From NCBI GenBank assembly GCA_019114265.1, contig DXFV01000005.1:14790-78789 (forward strand): a stretch of 64,000 bases of DNA, read 5' to 3'. Under the pieces are notes generated by a model, which had not been told where the DNA came from, ran no database searches, and was given only the letters and a program-made list of their open reading frames with translations. The DNA comes from Anaerofilum faecale (GTDB lineage: Bacteria > Bacillota > Clostridia > Oscillospirales > Ruminococcaceae). Below are positions 23,138 through 30,572 of this stretch, one piece after another; the first letter of the stretch is position 1, and each line of letters opens with the position of its first letter. A program made the position numbers and the translations under genes.

Positions 23138-25276
23138 TTACTGCTGCTTTTTCTTGGCAGCCAGGTCGGCCAGAGCGTCCTTGCGGGACAGGTTGATGCG
23201 GCCCTGCTGGTCGATCTCGGTGACCTTCACGATCAGCTCGTCGCCCACGGCCACAACGTCCTCCACGCGCTCGACACGCTTGGTATCCAGCTTGGAGATG
23301 TGAACCAGGCCTTCCTTGCCCGGAGCGATCTCCACGAAAGCGCCGAAGTTCATCAGACGGGTCACGCGGCCCTTGTAGATGGCGCCGATCTCGGGGTCCT
23401 CCACGATGGTCTTGATGGTGTGCACGGCGCGGCGGGCGTCGTCGATGTCGATGGCGGAGATGAAGACGTGACCGTCCTCCTCCACGTCGATCTTACAGTT
23501 GCAGTTGGCGCAGATCTCCTGGATCACCTTGCCGCCCTTGCCGATGACGTCCTTGATCTTATCCACGCTGATCACCATGCTCAGCATCTTGGGAGCGTAC
23601 TTGCTCAGCTCGGCACGGGGAGCGGGAAGGACCGGCAGCATGATCTCGTCCAGGATATATAGGCGGCCCTTGCGGCACTTCTCGAAGGCCTGCTCGATGA
23701 TCTCATAGGTGAGGCCGTCGATCTTGATGTCCATCTGGATGGCGGTGATGCCCTTGTGGGTGCCGCCCACCTTGAAGTCCATATCGCCGTGGAAGTCCTC
23801 CACGCCCTGGATGTCCAGCATGGTCATCCAGCGGTCGCCCTCGGTGATGAGGCCGCAGGAGATGCCGGCGACCGGAGCGCTGATGGGCACGCCGGCGTCC
23901 ATCAGGGCCAGGGTGCTGCCGCAGATGGAAGCCTGGCTGGTGGAACCGTTGGAGGACAGCACCTCGCTCACCAGACGCATGGTGTAGGGGAACTCCTCCA
24001 CGCTGGGCAGCACGGGCAGCAGAGCGCGCTCGGCCAGCGCGCCGTGGCCGATCTCGCGGCGGCCGGGGCTGCGGGGCGCGCGGGCCTCGCCCACGGAGTA
24101 GGGCGGGAAGTTGTAGTGGTGCATATAGCGCTTGGTGTCCTCGGTGCCCAGATCGTCCAGGATCTGCGCATCGCGGGTGGAGGCCAGGGTGGCCACCGTC
24201 AGCACCTGGGTCTGGCCGCGGGTGAACATGCCGCTGCCGTGTGCGCGGGGCAGCAGGCCCACCTCGGCGTTCAGGGGACGGATCTCGTTGATGCCGCGGC
24301 CGTCCACCCGCTTGCCCTCGTCCAGCAGCCAGCGGCGCACCACGAACTTCTGCATCTTGTACATCAGTTCCTCGATGATGCCGTCGCCCCACTGCTCGGC
24401 GTACTGGGCGGTCAGCTGCTCACGGATGGGCAGCAGGCGCTCGTCGCGCACGTTCTTGTCGTCGGTGTCCATGGCGGCCTTGAAGGCGTCCAGATACTCG
24501 GCTTTCACGGCCTCGAACAGGTCGTGGTCCAGCTCCATGGAGGGGAATTCCTTCTTGGGCTTGCCGATCTCGGCCACGATGTTGTTGATGAAGGAGATCA
24601 TCTTCTTGATCTCCACATGGGCGGCCTTGATGGCATCCAGCATGGTGGTCTCGTCCACCTCGTTGGCGCCCGCCTCGATCATGACGATCTTCTGCTCGGT
24701 GGCGGCCACGGTGAGCTGCAGGTCGCTGACATTGCGCTGCTCCAGGGTGGGGTTCACGACCAGCTGGCCGTCCACCAGGCCCATGAACACGCCCGCGATG
24801 GGGCCGTTCCAGGGGATGTTGGAGATGGACAGCGCGATGGAGGTGCCGATCATGCCGGCGATCTCCGGGCTGCAGTCCTGATCCACGCTCATGACGGTCA
24901 TCACAACGGCCACGTCGTTGCGCATGTCCTTGGGGAACAGCGGACGGATGGGACGATCCACCACGCGGCTGGTGAGGATGGCTTTCTCGCCGGGACGGCC
25001 TTCGCGGCGCATGAAGCTGCCGGGAATGCGGCCCACCGCATACAGCTTTTCCTCAAAATCCACGCTCAGGGGGAAGAAGTCGATGCCCTCGCGGGGTTTT
25101 TCGCTCATGGTGACGTTGCACAGCACCACGGTCTCGCCGTAGCGCACCAGGCAGCTGCCGTTGGACAGGCCGCACATCTTGCCGGTTTCCACAACGAAGG
25201 GACGGCCGGCCAGCTCGGTGGTGAAGGTCTTGAAGTTTTCAAAGGTTTCCTTGCGGGAAGAAAATTCCAGTGCCAT
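23138..25276 (-). CDS. pnp: Polyribonucleotide nucleotidyltransferase (PNPase)
   Basis: A 712-residue PNPase: two RNase PH domains (SRKETFENFKTFTTELAGRP..., with ASICGSTLALMDAGVPI and DIQGVEDFHGDMDFKVGG in the active second one), then a KH domain (IGKGGKVIQEI near 565) and an S1 domain (YKGRVTRLMNFGAFVEI near 625). It degrades RNA by phosphorolysis. It is the last gene of the long leftward operon, just after rpsO. A strong GC hairpin sits in its leader (25316-25362). The ATG at 25276 has AAAGGAGG about 8 bases upstream. Confidence 0.97.
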   Translation of the reverse strand: MALEFSSRKETFENFKTFTTELAGRPFVVETGKMCGLSNGSCLVRYGETVVLCNVTMSEKPREGIDFFPLSVDFEEKLYAVGRIPGSFMRREGRPGEKAILTSRVVDRPIRPLFPKDMRNDVAVVMTVMSVDQDCSPEIAGMIGTSIALSISNIPWNGPIAGVFMGLVDGQLVVNPTLEQRNVSDLQLTVAATEQKIVMIEAGANEVDETTMLDAIKAAHVEIKKMISFINNIVAEIGKPKKEFPSMELDHDLFEAVKAEYLDAFKAAMDTDDKNVRDERLLPIREQLTAQYAEQWGDGIIEELMYKMQKFVVRRWLLDEGKRVDGRGINEIRPLNAEVGLLPRAHGSGMFTRGQTQVLTVATLASTRDAQILDDLGTEDTKRYMHHYNFPPYSVGEARAPRSPGRREIGHGALAERALLPVLPSVEEFPYTMRLVSEVLSSNGSTSQASICGSTLALMDAGVPISAPVAGISCGLITEGDRWMTMLDIQGVEDFHGDMDFKVGGTHKGITAIQMDIKIDGLTYEIIEQAFEKCRKGRLYILDEIMLPVLPAPRAELSKYAPKMLSMVISVDKIKDVIGKGGKVIQEICANCNCKIDVEEDGHVFISAIDIDDARRAVHTIKTIVEDPEIGAIYKGRVTRLMNFGAFVEIAPGKEGLVHISKLDTKRVERVEDVVAVGDELIVKVTEIDQQGRINLSRKDALADLAAKKKQQ

Positions 25277-25315
25277 GTGTTTGTTTGCCTCCTTTTTTCG
25301 GGGGCCGCGGCCTTA

Positions 25316-25362
25316 GCAATCATCCCGGCGGGCCTTGCGGGAAAGCCCGCCCGGATCGTTGC
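25316..25362 (-). promoter_or_regulatory. Long hairpin in the pnp leader
   Basis: GCAATCATCCCGGCGGGC (25316-25333) and GCCCGCCCGGATCGTTGC (25345-25362) form a long stem with two small mismatches, about 40 bases upstream of pnp. In enterobacteria a leader hairpin between rpsO and pnp is cut by RNase III and lets PNPase repress itself; a similar use here is only inferred from position and shape. Confidence 0.5.
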
Positions 25363-25412
25363 TAATCACCGCGCGCACCCAGTTTTTTGTGTTGTTTGGA
25401 TTTTGCTGATAT

Positions 25413-25450
25413 GGAAAAGCAGACGGCGCTGCATACGAAGCGCCGTCTGC
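25413..25450 (-). terminator. Hairpin after rpsO
   Basis: Arms GCAGACGGCGCT (25419-25430) and AGCGCCGTCTGC (25439-25450) are perfect; on the minus strand only T4 follows, so it is probably a partial terminator or an mRNA-stabilising hairpin 11 bases after the rpsO stop. Confidence 0.6.
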
Positions 25451-25461
25451 GTCCCAGTCTC

Positions 25462-25719
25462 TTATTTGCGCAGGCCCAGCTTGGCGATCAGAGCACGGTA
25501 GCGCTCGATGTCCTTCTTCTGCAGGTAGGCCAGCAGGTTGCGGCGGCGGCCAACCATCTTCAGCAGGCCACGGCGGCTGTGGTGGTCGTTCTTGTTGGCC
25601 TTCAGGTGCTCGGTGAGGTGGTTGATGCGGGCGGTCAGCAGAGCGACCTGCACCTCGGGAGAACCGGTGTCGGTCTCGTGCACGCGGGCGGACTCGATGA
25701 TGTCGATCTTCTTTTCCAT
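25462..25719 (-). CDS. rpsO: 30S ribosomal protein S15
   Basis: An 85-residue S15. IIESARVHETDTGSPEVQVALLT, INHLTEHLKANKNDHHSRRGLL and the conserved end RRNLLAYLQKKDIERYRALIAKLGLR are all family hallmarks; it binds the 16S central domain. It sits between the glycosyltransferase gene and pnp and has a promoter of its own (25823-25852), in the usual rpsO-pnp order. The ATG at 25719 has GAGGAG upstream. Confidence 0.97.
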   Translation of the reverse strand: MEKKIDIIESARVHETDTGSPEVQVALLTARINHLTEHLKANKNDHHSRRGLLKMVGRRRNLLAYLQKKDIERYRALIAKLGLRK

Positions 25720-25822
25720 TGTTCATACTCCTCGTTGTAAAATATGCCCGAAACGCAGTGTAAGGTAATCGTTGAGGATACGCCAGACACCGGGTTTGGG
25801 TACGCCTTGCGGCATCCCTGAT

Positions 25823-25852
25823 AGTATACCACAATCACAGTGGATAAATCAA
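25823..25852 (-). promoter_or_regulatory. Internal promoter for rpsO-pnp
   Basis: On the minus strand TTGATT (25852-25847) and TATACT (25828-25823) with an 18-base spacer, overlapping the last codons of the glycosyltransferase gene and about 104 bases before rpsO. Confidence 0.6.
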
Positions 25853-27403
25853 GTTCTTTCCCCGCTTGAGGGGAGAAATATTTTTGCGCGTCCCCTTGGC
25901 GCGCAGCATCAGGCCCATCACGCCGGCCAGCCCCAGCGCCGCGATGGGCAGCAGCATCGGATAAAAGCTGATGGCGTACTGGCTTTTGCCCTCCGAAAAG
26001 GTGAGGTAGAAAAAGCCGCCGAAGAACACCAGCGCCGGCAGCATGCGGATGGGGTTGCCCCACACCACCAGCAGCAGCACGCCCACCAGCCCCGCGATAT
26101 ACACCGCCGTCTGCAGAAAGCCCAGAAACTGGTTCAGGCCCTGGTCGTAGCCTTGGGTATAGACGGTGTTCAGATACTCGGTGCAGCGGCGCGGCGTGGT
26201 GTGCACGCTGAGATACAGCCAGCTGCCGAAGCCGGGGTCCAGCCACTGGCTGACCATCTTGTCCCGGAAGAAGGCCTTGGCCTCGTCCGGGTGCTGGACG
26301 AAATACTCCACGCTGCCCAGGATGCTCTCGATCTGGTTGGCGTTCATCACGTCGGGGTCGTAGCCGGCGGCGGCATAGGCCTCCACCGGGCGGCCGGTGT
26401 ACCAGCCGGGCGCCATCGTGCTGGCGCCCTGGATGTCCAGCCCCATCGCCACATACACGAGGTTGGACACGCCCGGGTTCTGCGGCACGCCGCTGCGCTC
26501 GCTGTACCAGGCGTTCAGCGCCTTGCCCGGCAGCCAGGCCAGCGCCAGGATGAGCACCACCGCCAGAAGCTCCCGCCAGCGCCGCACCCAGATGGTGTGC
26601 AGAAACAGCACGATCACAATGGCCGCCAGCGCGATGAGGGCGGTGGCCTTGGCGGTCATCGCCAGCGCCAGCAGCACCGCCGTGAGGAGGGCGCTGCGCC
26701 ACCGGCGGGTGTCGATGTAGACAAGGGCGCTCCACACCGCCGCGTAGGCGAAGGCGTTGGACAGCATGTTGCCGTACAGGAAAAACACATACCGCGCCAC
26801 CGGCACGCTGGCCGCCAGCAGCACCGCCGTGAGCATGGCCGCCGCACTGCCGAACAGCCGCCGCGCGATGGCGGTGAGCGACACCGCCAGCAGCCCCAGC
26901 GCCGCCAGGTTGAGGCAGCGCAGCGCGGCCAGCGCGCCCTCCCAGCCAAACAGGCGGATCATCGCCTCGTCCAGCGCCACCAGGCCGATCTGGTAGGGGA
27001 ACAAATACAGATACCCGCCCTGCTGGAAATCGACCCAGTTGCCCGCGATGGCGTTGGCGGCAGCCTGCAGGCAGGCCATAGAATCCGCGGCAGGCGTGGG
27101 AGCGGTGGCCCACAGCCAGAACGCCGCCTCGGCCATCACCAGGCACAGCGCGATGACGGTGGTCCAGCGGCGAAACTCCTCATACTGCGCCGCCCAGGCG
27201 AGCGCCAGGCCCGCCCCCAGCAGCGCCAGCACGCCGTAGATGCGGCTGGAGAAGGTGATGGGGAGGAACTGTACCGCCTCGCCTGCCCCCATATACGCGA
27301 TGTATGAAAAACTCCCCACACAAAGCCCCACCAGGACCAGCGAGCAGAGCAGCATGGCCGCCCGGCTGCAGAAGGTCATAAAGCGGTGTTTGTGTTTGTT
27401 CAA
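25835..27403 (-). CDS. GT39/ArnT-like multi-pass membrane glycosyltransferase
   Basis: A 522-residue integral membrane protein with about eleven helices. The first loop holds ADSMACLQAAANAIAGNW and the later loop GVPQNPGVSNLVYVAMGLD, the outline of GT-C enzymes that take sugar from a polyprenyl carrier. RYVFFLYGNMLSNAFAYAAVW lies mid-protein. The sugar and acceptor are unknown. The ATG at 27403 overlaps the ribF stop by 4 bases, so it is read with the nusA-infB-truB-ribF operon, an unusual place for an envelope enzyme. Confidence 0.75.
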   Translation of the reverse strand: MNKHKHRFMTFCSRAAMLLCSLVLVGLCVGSFSYIAYMGAGEAVQFLPITFSSRIYGVLALLGAGLALAWAAQYEEFRRWTTVIALCLVMAEAAFWLWATAPTPAADSMACLQAAANAIAGNWVDFQQGGYLYLFPYQIGLVALDEAMIRLFGWEGALAALRCLNLAALGLLAVSLTAIARRLFGSAAAMLTAVLLAASVPVARYVFFLYGNMLSNAFAYAAVWSALVYIDTRRWRSALLTAVLLALAMTAKATALIALAAIVIVLFLHTIWVRRWRELLAVVLILALAWLPGKALNAWYSERSGVPQNPGVSNLVYVAMGLDIQGASTMAPGWYTGRPVEAYAAAGYDPDVMNANQIESILGSVEYFVQHPDEAKAFFRDKMVSQWLDPGFGSWLYLSVHTTPRRCTEYLNTVYTQGYDQGLNQFLGFLQTAVYIAGLVGVLLLVVWGNPIRMLPALVFFGGFFYLTFSEGKSQYAISFYPMLLPIAALGLAGVMGLMLRAKGTRKNISPLKRGKNLIYPL

Positions 27404-28338
27404 TGGTTTGCCTCCCCTGTTTTGCTCTGCCCGCCGAACCAGGCCAGCGCCGCGTCGGCTGCGCCGGACACATAGTCGGTCAGCTGGGCAAGGGTGTCGA
27501 ACTTGACGGTGGGCTTCAGCCAGCGGCAGAAGCGCAGCCGCACCCGGCTGCCGTACAGCTGCCCCGAAAAGCCGGGCAGGAAGGTCTCGCAGGTGATCCC
27601 CTCGCCGCCCACCGTGGGGCGGCTGCCCAGCCCGGTGGCGCCCGGATGCAGGCTGCCGTCCTCCAGCATCACCTGGGTGATGTAGACGCCGCTCTTGGGC
27701 ATCTGCATCCCGGCCGGGTAGATCTGGTTGATGGTGGGAAAGCCCAGCGTGCGGCCCAGCTGCCGGCCGTGGCGCACCGGGAAATCGATGCAGTAGTCCT
27801 CGCCCAGCATGGCGTTCACCTGTTCGATCTTCCCCTCTGCCAGCGCCGCCCGGATGCGGGTGGAGGAGACGGGCTGCCCCTCATACTGCGCCATCGGCAG
27901 GATGTGGGCCTCGATGCCCCGCTGTGCGCACAGCTGCACCAGCAGCCGGGCGGTGCCCGCCTTGTTTTTGCCGAAGGTGAAGTTGTCGCCGCAGAACACG
28001 GCCTTTGCATGGCAGACGCCCACCAGCAGCTCGTCTACGAACTGCTCGGGGGAGAGGCCGCGGAAGGCCTCGAAGGGGGGCTGTACGCAGTGGCGCACCC
28101 CCACCGACGCCAGGCGCCGGTGCTTTTCGTCGTCCGACAGAAGCCGTCCGCCCGCCTTCACCCGGCTGCCCAGCGGCAGGTCGAAGGTGAACACCGCCGT
28201 CTCGGCGGCGTGCTCGGCAGCCCATCGATCCGCCGCGGCGATCACCGCCCGGTGCCCCAGGTGCACCCCGTCGAAAAACCCCAGCGCCGCCGCACAGCGT
28301 TCGGCTGCCACCGGCGCGGTGCCGTCGTACAGCTGCAT
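27400..28338 (-). CDS. ribF: Bifunctional riboflavin kinase / FAD synthetase
   Basis: A 312-residue RibF. The N-terminal FAD synthetase half has ALGFFDGVHLGHRAVI and SSTRIRAALAEGKIEQVNAMLG; the C-terminal flavokinase half has GRTLGFPTINQIYPAGMQMPKSGVY and FLPGFSGQLYGSRVRLRF. It makes FMN and FAD from riboflavin. The ATG at 28338 has GAGGG upstream and lies 5 bases after truB, the common truB-ribF coupling. A longer open frame upstream is antisense-like noise in truB. Confidence 0.95.
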   Translation of the reverse strand: MQLYDGTAPVAAERCAAALGFFDGVHLGHRAVIAAADRWAAEHAAETAVFTFDLPLGSRVKAGGRLLSDDEKHRRLASVGVRHCVQPPFEAFRGLSPEQFVDELLVGVCHAKAVFCGDNFTFGKNKAGTARLLVQLCAQRGIEAHILPMAQYEGQPVSSTRIRAALAEGKIEQVNAMLGEDYCIDFPVRHGRQLGRTLGFPTINQIYPAGMQMPKSGVYITQVMLEDGSLHPGATGLGSRPTVGGEGITCETFLPGFSGQLYGSRVRLRFCRWLKPTVKFDTLAQLTDYVSGAADAALAWFGGQSKTGEANH

Positions 28339-28343
28339 GGTGT

Positions 28344-29225
28344 TCACCCTCTTTCCAGAAACAGTTTTTCGGTTTTCAGCACGCCCTCCTTCACCTGCGC
28401 AAGGCCCAGGAACTGCCCGCCGCAGCGCACGCGGTAGCGGCCGTCGGGCGCCGGGAAGCGCGAGGTGGGGGCGCCGTTTTCCAGCCGCCTGCGGGCGGCT
28501 TCGTCCACCTCCACGCAGGGAAGGCCGGTGAACACCGTCTCCACGTCCAGCAGCAGCGGCTGCACCGTCTCGGGGCCGCCGCCTTCGCGCAGGGCCAGGA
28601 TCTCGTCCATCGTGTGGGCATCCTCCTCGCCCCACACGCCCGCGCGGATGCGCCGCAGCCCCGACAGGGTGGCCGGGCAGCCCAGCGCCGCGCCGATCTC
28701 CTCGGCCAGCACCCGGATGTAGGTGCCCTTGGAGCAGGACACCTCGATGGTGTAGTCGTTCTCCGCCGCCTTTTCCACAAAGCGGATGGAGTGGATGGTG
28801 ATGGGACGCGGGGTGCGCTCCACCGTTTTGCCGGCACGCGCTGCCTTGTACAGCGGCACGCCGTTGATTTTCACCGCCGAATACATCGGCGGCAGCTGCA
28901 TCCGCTCCCCCGCAAAGGCAGGCAAAGCCGCCCGGAAGGCGGCTTCGTCGGCAGCGGGGCCGGTGCGCAGAACAGCGCCGGTGATGTCGCCGGTGTCGGT
29001 GGCCACGCCCAGCCGCACGGTGGCGCGGTAGGCCTTGGTGTGGTCCAGCTGGAGGTCCACCGCCTTGGCGGCGCCCCCCACGAACACCGGCAGCACGCCG
29101 GTGGCCATCGGGTCCAGCGTGCCGGAATGGCCGATCCTGCGGGTGGCCAGCACGCCGCGCAGTTTTGCTATGACGTCGAAGCTGGTCCAGCCCGCCGGCT
29201 TATCCACGATCAGGATTCCCTGCAT
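28344..29225 (-). CDS. truB: tRNA pseudouridine(55) synthase
   Basis: A 293-residue TruB. ILIVDKPAGWTSFDVIAKLR, RIGHSGTLDPMATGVLPV with the catalytic Asp, QLPPMYSAVKINGVPLYKAAR and CSKGTYIRVLAEEIGAALGC are all present, followed by a PUA-like tail. It makes pseudouridine 55 in the tRNA T-loop. Its start overlaps the end of the DHH phosphoesterase gene by 16 bases. Confidence 0.96.
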   Translation of the reverse strand: MQGILIVDKPAGWTSFDVIAKLRGVLATRRIGHSGTLDPMATGVLPVFVGGAAKAVDLQLDHTKAYRATVRLGVATDTGDITGAVLRTGPAADEAAFRAALPAFAGERMQLPPMYSAVKINGVPLYKAARAGKTVERTPRPITIHSIRFVEKAAENDYTIEVSCSKGTYIRVLAEEIGAALGCPATLSGLRRIRAGVWGEEDAHTMDEILALREGGGPETVQPLLLDVETVFTGLPCVEVDEAARRRLENGAPTSRFPAPDGRYRVRCGGQFLGLAQVKEGVLKTEKLFLERG

Positions 29226-30175
29226 ATCTCTCGCTCCACTTCTGCCAGCACGGCGGCCTTTGCGTTGTCCAGGCCGCCCACCAACTCGCAGCCGGCCGCC
29301 TGGTCGTGACCGCCGCCGCCCAGACGGCGGCAGATGGCGCAGGCGTCCACGCCCGGCACGGTGCGCACGCTGATCTTATAGCTGCCCGAAGGCTGCTGGC
29401 GCAGCGTGACGCCCACCTGCACGCCCTCGATCTGGCGCGGCAGACTGGTGATGCTCTCGAGGTCGCTGGCTTCCACGCCGGTGCTCTCGATCTGCTCGCG
29501 GGTCATATAGATCAGGGCGCAGCGGTCGTTAAAATGATATTCCAGATTGGCCAGCGCGATGCGTTCGATGGCCAGCCGGCCGCGGCTCTTGGTGCCGAAC
29601 AGCAGCATGTTCAGGTCGCGGATGTTGGCGCCCGCCTCCATCAGCGCCGCCGCGATGATGTGGGTGCGCGCGGTGGTGTTGCCGAACTGGAAGCAGCCGG
29701 TGTCGGTGGACAGGCCGGTGTAGAGGCAGTCGGCCAGCAGCGGGTCGATCTCCACCCCCATCTTGCCGATCAGCTCGTAGATGATCTCGGCGGTGGCGGC
29801 GGCGTCTGCATCCAGGTACAGCTCGCCCGCATAGCCCGAGTTGGAGGCGTGGTGGTCGATGCACAGATCCACCCGCTCGGAGTATTTGCGCACCTCGTCG
29901 CCGAACAGCTGAATGCTGGCCACATCGACGGCCACCACATAGCCCGGCTCGAACTGGCCTTCAAACCGTTCGATCTTCATATAGTCGTAGCGGGCGGGGA
30001 TAAGGTCGGCGCAGAGCACCGCCACCTCCTCCTTGCCCAGCTTTTTCAGCGCCCAGTACAGGGCAGCCGCACTGCCCAGCGTGTCGCCGTCGGGGTTCTT
30101 GTGGCACAGCAAAAGGATGCGCTCGGCTTTCAGCAGACGGCTGAGCACGCCCGCCAGGTCCAGCAGTTCATTCAT
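29210..30175 (-). CDS. nrnA: DHH-family phosphoesterase (NrnA-like oligoribonuclease/pAp phosphatase)
   Basis: A 321-residue DHH/DHHA1 protein. LLLCHKNPDGDTLGSAAAL (motif I), VVAVDVAS, CIDHHASNSGYA (DHH motif) and YTGLSTDTGCFQFGNT, then a DHHA1 domain ending RRLGGGGHDQAAGCEL. NrnA proteins degrade nanoRNA and dephosphorylate pAp. It overlaps rbfA by 8 bases and truB by 16, as is common in Firmicutes. The ATG at 30175 was chosen over a longer frame because it lies at the family start MNELLDLAGVL. Confidence 0.93.
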   Translation of the reverse strand: MNELLDLAGVLSRLLKAERILLLCHKNPDGDTLGSAAALYWALKKLGKEEVAVLCADLIPARYDYMKIERFEGQFEPGYVVAVDVASIQLFGDEVRKYSERVDLCIDHHASNSGYAGELYLDADAAATAEIIYELIGKMGVEIDPLLADCLYTGLSTDTGCFQFGNTTARTHIIAAALMEAGANIRDLNMLLFGTKSRGRLAIERIALANLEYHFNDRCALIYMTREQIESTGVEASDLESITSLPRQIEGVQVGVTLRQQPSGSYKISVRTVPGVDACAICRRLGGGGHDQAAGCELVGGLDNAKAAVLAEVEREICRES

Positions 30176-30551
30176 CGTCCGTCTCCTCCCCGTCTGTGTC
30201 TGCGTCCTGCTGGTGCAGGCCGGCCAGCAGCTCGTTGATGTGAGCGGCATAGGCTGCGCCGTCATCGGCCACGAACACGAAGCGGGGGGATTTGCGGATG
30301 TGCATGCGGCGGCTGATTTCGGTGCGCACAAAGCCTGCGGCCTTGTTCAGGGCCTGCACCGCCTCCGCGGTGCCGCCCTGCTTGCCCATCATGCTGATGT
30401 GTACCTTTGCAACGTCCAGATCCGGGGTCACCTCCACCCGCATGACCGTCAGCAGGCCCTGCGAAAGGCGGGGGTCTTTCATGGTGGAGATCACTGCGAT
30501 CAGCTCGCGCTTCATGTCCTCGGCCAGACGCCCCTGATTTTTATTTGCCAT
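30168..30551 (-). CDS. rbfA: Ribosome-binding factor A
   Basis: A 127-residue RbfA. RLAEDMKRELIAVISTMKDPRL, LTVMRVEVTPDLDVAKVHISM and ALNKAAGFVRTEISRRMHIRKSPRFVFVAD match the single KH-like domain that binds 16S rRNA helix 1 during 30S maturation. It has an acidic tail. It lies 21 bases after infB in the standard order. Confidence 0.95.
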   Translation of the reverse strand: MANKNQGRLAEDMKRELIAVISTMKDPRLSQGLLTVMRVEVTPDLDVAKVHISMMGKQGGTAEAVQALNKAAGFVRTEISRRMHIRKSPRFVFVADDGAAYAAHINELLAGLHQQDADTDGEETDDE

Positions 30552-30572
30552 ACTGTCTCCTCACTTTTGCGA

